Assembly (NCBI GenBank): GCA_016713825.1
Contig: JADJOJ010000010.1
Coordinates: forward strand, 248,001-312,000
Direction of reading: 5' to 3'
Length of the DNA: 64,000 nucleotides
Source: Candidatus Leptofilum gracile
Lineage (GTDB): Bacteria > Chloroflexota > Anaerolineae > Promineifilales > Promineifilaceae
Part shown: positions 7,884-16,217 of the stretch, piece after piece
How positions within the stretch are numbered: the stretch's first letter is position 1
Layout: the number at the start of each line of letters is the position of its first letter
Translations under genes and position numbers: made by a program
Notes under the pieces: generated by a model
The model's input: only the letters and a program-made list of their open reading frames with translations
The model's database searches: none
What the model was told of the DNA's origin: nothing

Positions 7884-9737
7884 CTACAAGGTGTCGGGAA
7901 TCGTTTCTGGCATGGTGGGCGCCTGTGCCAGCAGCGACTGAGCCAGGGCTGCTTCCTGGGGATAGTCGTCGCCGATGCTGCTGATTTTTTGCAGGATGGG
8001 AACGGCCGTTTCCCATCTTCCTTGTTCGATCTGCACCTGCGCCGCACCCAACTGCGCCCGCAAAACATAGGTCGGGCTGCCAGCCAGCTCACTCAGGCGT
8101 GCCGCTTCCTCGTACTGCACCTGCGCCAGGTCCAACTCCCCGGCCAGCCGGTAGGCTTCAGCCAGACCAAAAACTGCCGCCAGTTGGCGCGGCAGCGTGC
8201 TTGGCGTTGGCGGTGTGGGCAGCTGCGCCAACAGTTCTTGCGAAAGCGCAATCGCCTGTGCACTGTTTTGCTGATGGCGAGCCAGATGAATCTGAATCAC
8301 CAACAGCTCCTGTGCCAGGTCAGGATCGGCAACGGCCGTTTGCCCCAGAACAAGCAGACGCGCCTCAACTTCGTTTAACTGTCCGGATTCCAGCAGCACC
8401 CACAACTGCCTGATTGCCAATTGGGGTTGGCTGGCTACTACGGCTTCAGGCAGTTGGCTCAGCCAGCCCAAAATTTGGCTGGGCGTCGCATGGCGCAGCA
8501 GCGCTGCCGAGGCAAGCAGATTTGCTGCCTGTTCCGGGTTTCCGGCGGCCAGGCTGTGTGTAATGGCTGCATCCAGCCTATCATGGGCGGCAAACCAGTC
8601 GCTGGCTCGCTGGTGGACAACGGTGGCCGTTTCCGGCAGCTGTTGGGTTAACCGGCTGCGTAATAAATCAGCAAAAAGATGATGATAGCGATAGGTTTCC
8701 CGTCGATTGTCCAATGGTATCAGGAACACATTTTCCTGCTCCAGCGTTTGCAGCATCACCTGCATGTCGGCGCGGGGATAACCGGTAACGGCCGCACACA
8801 GATCGGCGTTTAGCTCTTCAAGGAGAGAGGTGCGCAGTAAAAATGTCTGACGGTCGGCAGATTGCTGCTGCAATACTTCGCTGAGTAGGTAGTCGAGGAT
8901 GTACCGATCCTCTCCGGCAAAGTCGATAATAAACTGGTGGCGGCTGCTTGCGGATAGCTGTTGCAGGGAGAGCGCGGCCAGTTGCAAACCGGCGATCCAG
9001 CCTTCGGTACGGTCAGTTAAGGTAAGCAAATCGGTGGCTGGCAGATTGAGTTGGTGGCGCTCGTTGAGGAAAACGGCCGTTTCTTCTAGAGAGAACATCA
9101 AATCCTGCGCCCGAATCTCAGTTATCTCGCCACGCGCCCGCAGGCGGGACAGCGGCAGTGGCGGATCGGCACGGGTGGTGATGACCAGGTGCATCTGTGG
9201 GGGCAGGTGTTCCAGCAGAAAAGTGAGTGCTTGCGCAACAGGTGGCGCATTGATAACGTGGTAATCGTCCAGGACGAGAGCGAATTCTTGGGGGATAGCC
9301 GCAATTTCGTTGAGCAGGGTCATCAGAATATCTTCAGTTGGGGGCGGGGTGGGTAATGCCAACATCGCCAACGCTTTTTTCCCCAGCGATGGTGTATGTG
9401 TTTGCAACGCTGCAATGAAGTAGGTCAGAAATCGGGCGAGTTCACTATCCCGTTCGTCTAGTGAGAGCCAGGCAACCTTAGAAGGATGAAGATTGAAAGA
9501 TGAAGGATGAAAGGAAGTTTCTTCTGTTTTATCCTTCTGCCTTCTGATTTCTGCCTTCTGATTTTGCTCAATCCACGCTGTGACCAACGTCGTTTTGCCA
9601 AAACCTGCCGGAGCGGAGATAAGGGTCAGTTTACGGTGCACTCCCCCGTTGAGTTTTTCAATGAGGTGCGAGCGAGGGACGAAAGACGGCCATAACCGAG
9701 GCAGATACAATTTCGTTTGTAACAAGTCGCCGGACAT
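7884..9737 (-). CDS. MalT-type STAND ATPase regulator lacking its HTH
   Basis: 617 residues. The N-terminus (TKLYLPRLWPSFVPRSHLIEKL) and P-loop (APAGFGKTT, residues 42-50) are those of MalT/LAL regulators. The LVLDDYHVI Walker B and the following winged-helix and TPR-like helices are present. The family normally continues into a LuxR DNA-binding domain; here a TAG stop intervenes and that domain follows in frame (7692-7883). Residues about 59-87 are a low-complexity insertion from repeat DNA next to the P-loop. It is either a sequence error, a recent nonsense mutation, or a truncated regulator. Confidence 0.88.
   Translation of the reverse strand: MSGDLLQTKLYLPRLWPSFVPRSHLIEKLNGGVHRKLTLISAPAGFGKTTLVTAWIEQNQKAEIRRQKDKTEETSFHPSSFNLHPSKVAWLSLDERDSELARFLTYFIAALQTHTPSLGKKALAMLALPTPPPTEDILMTLLNEIAAIPQEFALVLDDYHVINAPPVAQALTFLLEHLPPQMHLVITTRADPPLPLSRLRARGEITEIRAQDLMFSLEETAVFLNERHQLNLPATDLLTLTDRTEGWIAGLQLAALSLQQLSASSRHQFIIDFAGEDRYILDYLLSEVLQQQSADRQTFLLRTSLLEELNADLCAAVTGYPRADMQVMLQTLEQENVFLIPLDNRRETYRYHHLFADLLRSRLTQQLPETATVVHQRASDWFAAHDRLDAAITHSLAAGNPEQAANLLASAALLRHATPSQILGWLSQLPEAVVASQPQLAIRQLWVLLESGQLNEVEARLLVLGQTAVADPDLAQELLVIQIHLARHQQNSAQAIALSQELLAQLPTPPTPSTLPRQLAAVFGLAEAYRLAGELDLAQVQYEEAARLSELAGSPTYVLRAQLGAAQVQIEQGRWETAVPILQKISSIGDDYPQEAALAQSLLAQAPTMPETIPDTL
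9477..9563. repeat. Low-complexity repeat inserted in frame in the MalT-type gene
   Basis: The coding strand has repeated CAGAAGGCAGAAAT-type units and complementary CTTCATCCTTTC-type units, encoding a Lys/Glu/Ser/His-rich stretch between the P-loop helix and the conserved VAWLSLDERD. Relatives normally have only a few residues here. The insertion keeps the frame. Confidence 0.7.
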
Positions 9738-9763
9738 GGGGCCATTATAGGGTATAAGTTCAT

Positions 9764-9982
9764 TTAGAGTAAGTTGAGTTCTTCGGCGCGGGAAACGGCC
9801 GTTCGCCGACTATTCACCCCCAACTTTGAGTAAATATTTTTCGTGTGCGTGCGCATCGTGTTCAGGGAGATCATCAGCTCGCGGGCAATTTCCGGGCCGG
9901 TGAGATGGGTTGTGAGCAGCTTGAGCACGTCAAGTTCGCGCTCCGATAGCGGATCGGGGAGGGGTTGGGCAATGGATGGTGG
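9764..9982 (-). pseudogene. 3' fragment of a LuxR/MalT regulator gene
   Basis: Reads LPDPLSERELDVLKLL through THTKNIYSKLGVNSRRTAVSRAEELNLL and stop: a full LuxR helix-turn-helix. Upstream of about 9983 the frame enters the ACGGCCGT intergenic repeat, so the ATPase part is missing. It ends 26 bases before the intact MalT-type start at 9737, so two such genes once stood in tandem. Confidence 0.8.
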
Positions 9983-10170
9983 GGCAACGGCCGTTTCCCA
10001 CCACCAAACCAGACGGCAAAATGTTGGGGGGAAGTATGGCCGTGTCGGCAACGGCCGTACGCTCCATCCATGCCAAACTGGTGCAGAAGACGGTACGGCG
10101 AGGACGCCGACCACAGCCGTCGAGAAGACCACACCCCAAGCGAGGGAACGGCCGTATCCCAACAATTTTC
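9983..10170. repeat. ACGGCCGT intergenic repeat with flanking unassigned DNA
   Basis: Contains the block 'accaaaccagacggcaaaa' followed by TGTTGGGGGG and further ACGGCCGT copies near 9987, 10051 and 10149. The same order of blocks recurs at 11318, 12148-12440 and 13108-13560. Positions 10076-10140 hold nothing I recognise. Confidence 0.75.
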
Positions 10171-10191
10171 TGGGGTCCAACTTCTAAAATG

Positions 10192-10395
10192 AACAGGACG
10201 CTGATGAACGCAGATAAACGCTGATTTTATTGGGTCTTTGGGATTTCGTGGGGTTTGGCGTGAAACGTGATGCGTAAAACGTGATGCCTCTCTGGTTACG
10301 TTTCACGCATCACGGCTTGTCAACCCCCTGAGTTCCTAAAGAGCCATTTTATTTTATCTGCGTCATCGGCGTTTATCCGCGTCCCGTATCACAAC
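10192..10395. repeat. Composite palindromic repeats
   Basis: Outer arms resemble the GCGGATGAACGCGGA family ('gacgctgatgaacgcag' against 'tctgcgtcatcggcg'). The inner part is a palindrome of GTGAAACGTGATGCGT and ACGTTTCACGCATCACG (about 10258-10316). A close relative of the inner part lies at 26570-26610. Confidence 0.65.
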
Positions 10396-10557
10396 ATCAC
10401 GCTTCTTCTACAGCCGGTTCTTCCTCGCGACGGCCGTTGCCATTACTCACCCGACCCGTAACCGGGTAGCCCCACAGCTGCAGATCATTGGTGAGCACGC
10501 CGTTGTAGGTAATGGCCACGCGCACAGCCGCCGCGCTCAGCGAAGGGGCTGACCGCG

Positions 10558-10917
10558 TCACCCACGGCGACCCCGTTCGCGGGCGCGAGTATCGTGGCGT
10601 TGGCGGGCGTTTAGCCAGATGACACCCGCCACCAGCAGGTGCAGCAGCGCAAATGGTGCCGACCAGAGCAGCCAGAATTCGGCCATCGACTCCGCCACCA
10701 CGCGACCGGCCGCATCCAGGCATTGCAGCTGAGGGCCGGATGGACCGCCCATGGAACGCACATACACCGAACGCGGCGTTGTGTCATCTGGGCAGAGGAA
10801 TTGCCCGGCGAAACGCGCCGGGATAGTCGAATCGATTGCCGCGATGACAAACGCCGGAATCTGGCCGGTGGTCAGGACAGCAATTATGATGAAGAAAGCT
10901 GTTAAGCTACGCGCCAT
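10558..10917 (-). CDS. Small two-TM membrane protein, possibly frameshifted
   Basis: 119 residues from an ATG with a GGAGGT site. It has an N-terminal hydrophobic segment (about 6-28) and a second near the C-terminus (WLLWSAPFALLHLLVAGVIWL), with a Cys-containing extracytoplasmic loop between. No family recognised. Right at the TGA, a different frame stays open to 10397 and encodes a plausible tail (AVRVAITYNGVLTNDLQLWG). The real protein may therefore be ~50 residues longer and interrupted by a one-base shift near 10560. Confidence 0.6.
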   Translation of the reverse strand: MARSLTAFFIIIAVLTTGQIPAFVIAAIDSTIPARFAGQFLCPDDTTPRSVYVRSMGGPSGPQLQCLDAAGRVVAESMAEFWLLWSAPFALLHLLVAGVIWLNARQRHDTRARERGRRG

Positions 10918-11317
10918 CTTTACCTCCCGGACGGCCGTTTCCACTCCGTCCAGCGTGTTTCCCCCCAGCACCCGCGCTTGCTGGCGGTTGGTTGCCTCAT
11001 CTTATACAAACTGCTCCGTTACGGTCATCGCCGCGTCGGGTTTACGCTGTGTTGGGCGTCATTTGATTGAGGATGGTGGCCCATCAGCAAGGGATGCTTG
11101 CAGGTTAGCCAAAGCAACATCGGCCCATACAGATTCTAGCCACCATATTACACCAGCCACCGCCTATGATGCCACGTGTGCATTGCGGTCTTCGGGTGCG
11201 ATTTCATGAGTGCGACCGCCAAATGAAATATTAAACGGCTTCCCGCTGTGCCACCTGCTTTGTCATCCTGAGTCGCGCATCAGCTGAGTAGCAGCCATTT
11301 TGCCCCCAACCAGCTGC
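10918..11317. other. Gene-free spacer
   Basis: About 400 bases without a credible gene, RNA or hairpin that I can identify. Open frames here are short and lack ribosome sites. Confidence 0.5.
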
Positions 11318-11405
11318 CGTCGGCCGTTTCCCACCAAACCAGACGATAAATTGTTGGGGGAAATACGGCCGTGTCTGCAACGGCCGTTTGCCACTCAGGC
11401 GACAG
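11318..11405. repeat. ACGGCCGT intergenic repeat unit
   Basis: One ~90-bp unit: CGGCCGTTTCCCACC, then ACCAAACCAGACG, a TTGTTGGGGGAAATACGG block, and a CAACGGCCGTTTGCCACTCA block. It abuts the 3' end of the PIN toxin gene. Confidence 0.8.
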
Positions 11406-11413
11406 GTATTTGA

Positions 11414-11818
11414 TTATGATGTCTGCAAAAGTGCGATAAACTCGTGGGCTTTGATGATTTTTATTTCGCGGAAGGTTTCTAACTGCAAGAGGTGATGATC
11501 GCCACTAACCACGTAGATGGCTTTTCCGGCAACGGCCGTTTCCAAGAATTTATTGTCGCTTGGATCGGCCTCAACTACATTGATTTTTTCCATAGGGGTG
11601 ACAAATTCGGCCGTTTTCAGCAAATATTCGGTAATGGTAGCAGTTTCAGCCAGAGAAAACTTAAATTTGGGGCGGTGAATAACGTCTAAATATTCACGTA
11701 CGATGGCTTCGCTCACCAGCAAAGTAAATTGATCGGCACGCCACTCATCAAGGATGACGCCCAACTTTCCGCCCAAGATGGCCGAAACAAAGACATTGGT
11801 ATCAAGCACCACGCGCAT
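11414..11818 (-). CDS. PIN-domain toxin (VapC-like ribonuclease)
   Basis: 134 residues, a PIN-fold ribonuclease of the 'putative toxin, PIN family' type. Acidic metal-binding residues are visible: D6 in VVLDTNVFVSA, a central E in SEAIVREYL, and the late DPSDNKFLETA and SGDHHLL motifs. Such toxins cleave RNA when free of their partner. It overlaps the upstream antitoxin gene by 17 bases, the usual arrangement. Confidence 0.92.
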   Translation of the reverse strand: MRVVLDTNVFVSAILGGKLGVILDEWRADQFTLLVSEAIVREYLDVIHRPKFKFSLAETATITEYLLKTAEFVTPMEKINVVEADPSDNKFLETAVAGKAIYVVSGDHHLLQLETFREIKIIKAHEFIALLQTS

Positions 11819-12047
11819 AGGAATCTCTCACAGCGCGAATTTCGGCATCAATATCATCTGGCGTGATGTTTTGCGTTTCGGAGCGGGTACGAATAGCTTC
11901 CAGCACGTCGTCGAGCCGCTGTTCCAGTTGCAGCTCTTCGCTGGGGATGCTCAACTTTAAGTAACGAACAAAAGCCAACACGTCTGCATAGCGACTCTTA
12001 GGCAGCGCTGCGACTTCCTGTAGCAAAGTTTGTTCAAAATCTATCAT
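11802..12047 (-). CDS. Antitoxin partner of the PIN toxin
   Basis: 81 residues, starting at an ATG with a GAGGTG site (an in-frame start 12 bases upstream is less well placed). The N-terminal helix (LLQEVAALPKSRYADVLAFVRYLK) is typical of DUF2281/VapB-like antitoxins. The charged C-terminal tail, ending IDAEIRAVRDSYARG, would wrap the toxin. Overlap with the PIN gene supports the pairing. Confidence 0.85.
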   Translation of the reverse strand: MIDFEQTLLQEVAALPKSRYADVLAFVRYLKLSIPSEELQLEQRLDDVLEAIRTRSETQNITPDDIDAEIRAVRDSYARGA

Positions 12048-12147
12048 CAGGCACCTCACTTAACCGCCATCAAAAACGAAGTTCGTCAAACGACTCACAA
12101 CAATTGACACCCATTATAAAGAAAACTGTCAGACAAAGGAAATAATG

Positions 12148-12471
12148 GGGAAATACGGCCGTTCCCCACCCTCACACTTTAGCCACAACCAGTTCTTCCT
12201 CGCAACGGCCGTTTTCCACCACCAAACCAACCAGACGGCAAAATGTTGGGGGGAAATACGGCCGTGTCTAGAACGGCCGTACGCCACTCAGGCAACAAGG
12301 GGTATTTTGAGGGATTGAGAATAGCCATGTGGGTAGAGCAACGGCCGTTTCCCACCACCAAACCAAAACAGACGGTAAAATGTTGGGGGGAAATACGGCC
12401 GTGTTGGTAACGGCCGTTTCCCATTCAGCCAGCAAGAGGTAATTTTTGCGGGAATTTCAGGGGACAAGACG
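12148..12471. repeat. Tandem ACGGCCGT intergenic repeats between the TA pairs
   Basis: At least two complete units, each running from CAACGGCCGTTT through the ACCAAACC / TGTTGGGGGGAAATACGG block to a GCCACTCAGG-type end with GGGGTATTTTGAGGGATTGA. Exact ACGGCCGT occurs repeatedly here. The stretch fills the space between the PIN and MazEF modules, and 12048-12147 before it shows nothing recognisable. Confidence 0.8.
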
Positions 12472-12795
12472 CTATTCGCTGAACAGTTGGGCCAATGTTT
12501 CCAGCACTTCGAGGCAGGTTTCTTCATCAAGCTGGCCAAGTTTGCGCACCAGGCGTATTTTATCAATCGTGCGAATTTGATCTATCACAATTTTACCATC
12601 TTTACCCTGGAAAGTACAGGCAACTCTGGTGGGGTACATCCGGCCTTTGGTGGTCATTGGTGCGATGATCACCGTGCGGATGTTTCGATTCATTTCATCC
12701 GGGGAAACAATCAGGCAGGGGCGCGTTTTTTGGATTTCACTGCCAATGGTTGGGTCCAGATTGATCAGAAAAACATCGAAACGCTTGACTACCAT
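12472..12795 (-). CDS. mazF: MazF/PemK-family endoribonuclease toxin
   Basis: 107 residues. The MazF fold motifs are visible: RFDVFLINLDPTIGSEIQKTRPCLIVSP, VIIAPMTTKGR and KDGKIVIDQIRTIDKIRL, including the conserved R and T of the catalytic site. It cleaves mRNA in a sequence-specific way when unbound. It overlaps the mazE-like gene upstream by 7 bases. The second of two possible nearby start codons is used. Confidence 0.93.
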   Translation of the reverse strand: MVVKRFDVFLINLDPTIGSEIQKTRPCLIVSPDEMNRNIRTVIIAPMTTKGRMYPTRVACTFQGKDGKIVIDQIRTIDKIRLVRKLGQLDEETCLEVLETLAQLFSE

Positions 12796-13049
12796 TCCCA
12801 CTCTTCCTCATCCCAGGTGGTTTTTAAGTCGTCATCAAGCAGCTGATCATCTTTCTCGGCGGCCATTTGTTGAAACCGTTCCTCCCAACCGGCGCGGGCG
12901 GGCTGGCTGGCCCGGATGATGATTTTGCCTTGCTCTACCTCAAGCTCCACCTCATCACCCAGCTGCGACTGGTCTAGCAGCAGCTTGGGAATGCGAATCC
13001 CTTGCGAGTTGCCAATTTTTACAATGCGCGTCTTTACCAATGTTGTCAC
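12789..13049 (-). CDS. mazE: MazE/AbrB-type antitoxin
   Basis: 86 residues with an AbrB/MazE swapped-hairpin DNA-binding domain (KTRIVKIGNSQGIRIPKLLL) and an acidic C-terminal tail (DDDLKTTWDEEEWEW) of the kind that blocks the MazF active site. GTG at 13049 is preferred because GGAGGT lies six bases upstream; the TTG at 13055 directly abuts that site. It is probably autoregulated with MazF. Confidence 0.9.
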   Translation of the reverse strand: MTTLVKTRIVKIGNSQGIRIPKLLLDQSQLGDEVELEVEQGKIIIRASQPARAGWEERFQQMAAEKDDQLLDDDLKTTWDEEEWEW

Positions 13050-13107
13050 GGCCAAACCTCCAAACTAAAAAATGTTGACACATTGTAATTACATCACTAC
13101 GTTTGGT

Positions 13108-13560
13108 CAATACAAACGGCCGTTTCCCACCCAACTTAACTTTCTTTCACAGGGTAGAACGGGGGAAATACGGCCGTGTCTACAACGGCCGTTTGCCACT
13201 CAGGCGACAAGGGGTGTTTTTGGAGATAATAGCTAGGTGGGTTGAGCAACGGCCGTTTCCCATCACCAAACCAAACCAGACGATAAATTGTTGGGGGAAA
13301 TACGGCCGTGTCTGCAACGGCCGTTCGCCATTCAGGCATCAAGGGGTATTTTTGAGGGATTGAAAATAGCCAGGTGAGTTGAGTAACGGCCGTTCCCCAC
13401 CCACACACTTTAGCCACAATTGGTTTTTGCTGGCAACGGCCGTTTCCACCCAAACATCTTTCTTTCACAGGATAGAACGGGGGAAATACGGCCGTGTCTA
13501 CAACGACCGTACGCCACTCAGGCGACAAGGGGTAATTTTCCGAGGATAGTGGGTTTTCTA
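13108..13560. repeat. Array of ACGGCCGT intergenic repeat units
   Basis: About 450 bases made of three to four imperfect units of ~120-140 bp. Each carries several ACGGCCGT palindromes, an ACCAAACCAGACG or CTTTCTTTCACAGG variant, a GGGGGAAATACGGCCGTGTC block, and a GCCACTCAGGCGACAAGGGG end. It separates mazEF from the A+T-rich island. Confidence 0.85.
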
Positions 13561-13604
13561 TGCACAAAAAATGGACCAATTACAAAAGAGACACTTTTCT
13601 CTCG

Positions 13605-14124
13605 CTAAAAGGTTAGCACGGCTTCACGAACAAGCAGTGCTAGCCAACCGAGAACGAACAAGCTTGTTAATACTCTAATCGTAGCCTTCAAACCTATCTT
13701 TGGAATTTCTTCCATTTGTTCATCAAGCCTTTCAAACCGTTCCTTAAGAGATTTGTTTTTTTCTCTTGAAAGGATACGACTTCGTTCCTCTTTTGATTGT
13801 CGCATGTGCTTGGCGTAACGATAGTGCCACAAGTCTAATTCAGTTTCAATTTCTCGCATTCGATAAAATGCAAGAGCTTGATAACCATACCAGGCACGAG
13901 CTAACAAATACCAAGTTAGCAATAAAGTTGTCGAGCCTATTCCAACTACGAGAAGAACCACAAACTGATCGGGCGTATGATTTGTAGATATGCCATAGTA
14001 TCCAAATCCGGCTAAGCAATTGAAAAAAAACTGAAGCTGTTTGCCAAATGAGGCTATCAAGACGGCTAACTTTTTCATCACACCCTTTGTATTCTTCAAT
14101 CAATAAAGATTGTTTGTCCATCAT
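13605..14124 (-). pseudogene. Membrane protein gene with one frameshift
   Basis: The first frame starts MMDKQSLLIEEYKGCDEKVSRLDSLIWQTASVFF after an AGGAAG site. The second continues AGFGYYG and TLLLTWYLLARAWYGYQALAFYRMREIE, then a charged coiled-coil-like helix and a last membrane segment. Joined, they make ~172 residues with three hydrophobic segments. The break is at a run of eight A (14023-14030 on the plus strand); seven would restore the frame. It is A+T-rich, unlike the chromosome around it. Either a homopolymer error or decay; function unknown. Confidence 0.75.
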
Positions 14125-14329
14125 TTTCTTCCTGCTTGAGAATTAAAGCTAAGTTGACCTGTTCCCTACTATTATGGGCAGCTCAACAAGGTAACAACAG
14201 ACCGCCGCCATGCTGACCGAATACCCCTGCTGGGGCTTGGTCTTCAGCGAGCGTGATGAAACCACTTTCAGCTGTGGACGGCGTCCCACCGCTCCATCGA
14301 CATTGTTTTGCTGAATTTTTGCGTAAGCT

Positions 14330-14440
14330 AGAACCGGTTTGCACCCAAACAGTTGCCGCCAAACCCGCCAAACCATACCAGCCAATTAAGCGGCGAGGCG
14401 GGACGCCTGTCACAGCTCCCGGTGAAGACCTGCTCAGAGC
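14330..14440. repeat. ~100-bp GC-rich direct repeat, copy A
   Basis: Shares CAAACAGTTGC, ACCCGCCAAACCAT, TTAAGCGGCGAG, GCCTGT and GTGAAGACC in the same order with copy B at 15455-15560. It lies downstream of the amidase gene in an otherwise A+T-rich island. The remaining 14125-14329 and 14441-14481 show no gene. Confidence 0.75.
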
Positions 14441-14481
14441 GAGGTGATTGAACGATTGAATTTCTAGTCGAAATAATTTAC

Positions 14482-15366
14482 TTAAAGACTGAGTAACATG
14501 TCAATTAAATTGGGTTGAGGTGATAAATCTGATTTTTCTTCATGTACATTTGAATGAGACCACATCCCTTTGATTTTTCCATTATATGCGTCCTCATTAA
14601 ATTCAAACGCTTTGATCCCTTTGTTCTGTATTTCAGTGATAAGTCCTGATCGAATATCGATTGAATCCGTTCTGCTATCCACAAAATAAATAGCTTGAGT
14701 GTTTCAAGCTGCTTATCAGAATAGGCATGATATTCAGAATATCCCCTAAAAGGTGCTGGTAGTCTAACAATTTGCTCTGGCACAATCGGAACATGAACGT
14801 AGCTAATTCCATTTCTTGCGTAGCCGATATTGCAAAGCTCCACCGCAACAGAATGTGTGCATATGTCTTGAACCATGAAAACCTAGATGCCAACCATACC
14901 CTCCTTGAGGAATGCATTGAACAAGTTCTCCATCAAATCTGTCATTGTCTCCTTTCAAAGATCGACCACCTATAACAAACTCTGTTGCTATTTTCCCACG
15001 ATTATCATTTGCCCAAATATCAATTGTTCTATAAGGTTCATATGAACCAGCAGTATGATGTAGAAATAAATATTCTTTAGGAGTTTGTGAGTCGATATAC
15101 TGGTCTCTGGGTAGGAAATATTTATTGACTATTAAGCCTTCATAGGGGGAGTAAACTCGTTCTGAACGATCTGTTGATGCAAAACTCTCATAAATTACCG
15201 CAAATGTTTCTGCTCCTACAATACCATCTATTACGAGACTGTTGTCTTCTTGAAACTTTTTTACAGCCTTTTCGGTTAATGGTCCGAAAATACCATCAGC
15301 CTCAATATTTAAAGCTACTTGAAGCTCATATACTTCTTGACCGGTTGACCCAATCTTAAGTAACAT
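14482..15366 (-). pseudogene. N-acetylmuramoyl-L-alanine amidase with peptidoglycan-binding domain, frameshifted twice
   Basis: From an ATG with AAGGAG, residues 1-60 are a PG_binding_1 domain (LQVALNIEADGIFGPLTEKAVKKFQ). An amidase_2 domain follows: FLHHTAGS with the zinc-type His pair, then GYGWHLGFHGSRHMH. Near 14850 the frame shifts and continues SVAVELCNIGYARNG and IVRLPAPFRGYSEYHAYSDKQLETL. Near 14660 it shifts again to SIDIRSGLITEIQ. All pieces keep family-like sequence, so the gene is recently broken or misassembled. It would cleave the amide between MurNAc and the peptide, as in autolysins or phage-type lysins. Confidence 0.8.
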
Positions 15367-15454
15367 CTTTAACTCCTTGATATTATTATCGTTTTTCAAT
15401 GATTTTTAGTTGACTTAACGTTTTTGATAAACTTTGGTGCGAGTTTTAGGAACT

Positions 15455-15560
15455 GGCTTTTCTTCATCCAAACAGTTGCTGCTGAACCCGCCAAACCATT
15501 CCGGCGCGTTAAGCGGCGAGTCGGGAAGCCTGTGCAGCACGCCGTGAAGACCTTCCCAGA
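15455..15560. repeat. ~100-bp GC-rich direct repeat, copy B
   Basis: The second copy of the repeat at 14330-14440, in the same orientation, lying between the amidase gene and the 15588-16217 gene. It contains GCGTTAAGCGGCG; on the minus strand this reads GCTTAAC, which fits the RYYYAAC half-site of integron attC elements. No matching GTTRRRY half-site is clear. Confidence 0.7.
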
Positions 15561-15587
15561 GCAAGGGGACATAAATTCCAATAGTGC

Positions 15588-16217
15588 TCACACACACTTG
15601 CTCCAATCCACCCGCGGCCGTTCTTTTACAACGGCAATTAATAATTCTCCCAATCGACCATGCTGTTGCATATGCTCAATAAGTGAGCGAGACTTTGATG
15701 AATTCTGGATTGACTCGCCCAGGTCCTCATACTTAACTGCTAACTTAAAACACAGTCCTCTCAAATCTTCGTTGTTGAAATGGTCTGCAATCAGTTCTTT
15801 TAGTAACCTCAAATTTATAGGGATTGAGTTGATATTTTCAAAAATTTCATTATCTAAAAGCTCAGTTTCTAATTCCAGTTCTATTTGTAACTGTTCTTTA
15901 GTGCTTTCAAGTAGTTCAAGTTGTTCATTTAACTGCTTAACTCGATAATTTTCCCACCACCCATCGCCAGCATTCATGGGAACAGATCCAGACTGTTTTC
16001 TTAACAAGACGGTATCAATATTTTCTGATTGAGAACCAAACGCCTTGATTAAAATCTCTCTAGTTGTATTTTTCCACGCATTATGGGAGGCTTGGGTAAG
16101 AGGGCGGGAGGCCAAAAGCTCGTAGCCTTTATCTATCTGACGTTGGATGAAAATAATAGCTTTTGCAGGTGGTATTGTTCTTTGTGGACTTGCTGAATAA
16201 TCTTTTCTGTGATTCAT
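15588..16217 (-). CDS. Protein with effector-associated-type C-terminal domain
   Basis: 209 residues from an internal ATG; a longer start at 16253 is possible. The N-terminal half (IFIQRQIDKGYELL, then ASHNAWKNTTREILIKAFG) resembles a family of small helical proteins common in Chloroflexota and cyanobacteria. A coiled-coil segment follows (about 105-130). The C-terminal ~75 residues (LRLLKELIADHFNNEDLRGLCFKLAV, then a GRLGELLIAV helix) resemble the small helical effector-associated domains of NTP-dependent conflict systems. No effector or ATPase gene lies next to it. A+T-rich, so probably transferred. Family assignment is by eye. Confidence 0.7.
   Translation of the reverse strand: MNHRKDYSASPQRTIPPAKAIIFIQRQIDKGYELLASRPLTQASHNAWKNTTREILIKAFGSQSENIDTVLLRKQSGSVPMNAGDGWWENYRVKQLNEQLELLESTKEQLQIELELETELLDNEIFENINSIPINLRLLKELIADHFNNEDLRGLCFKLAVKYEDLGESIQNSSKSRSLIEHMQQHGRLGELLIAVVKERPRVDWSKCV

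Noticed and set aside
13108..13560. Possible CRISPR array
   Set aside because: Units are ~120-140 bp, imperfect and nearly contiguous, with no short exact repeat and unique spacer alternation, and no cas gene is in the window.
14330..15560. Firm call of an integron with attC sites
   Set aside because: Only one half-site fits the consensus (GCTTAAC) and the partner GTTRRRY is not clear in either copy; no integrase is in the window. Kept as a hypothesis only.
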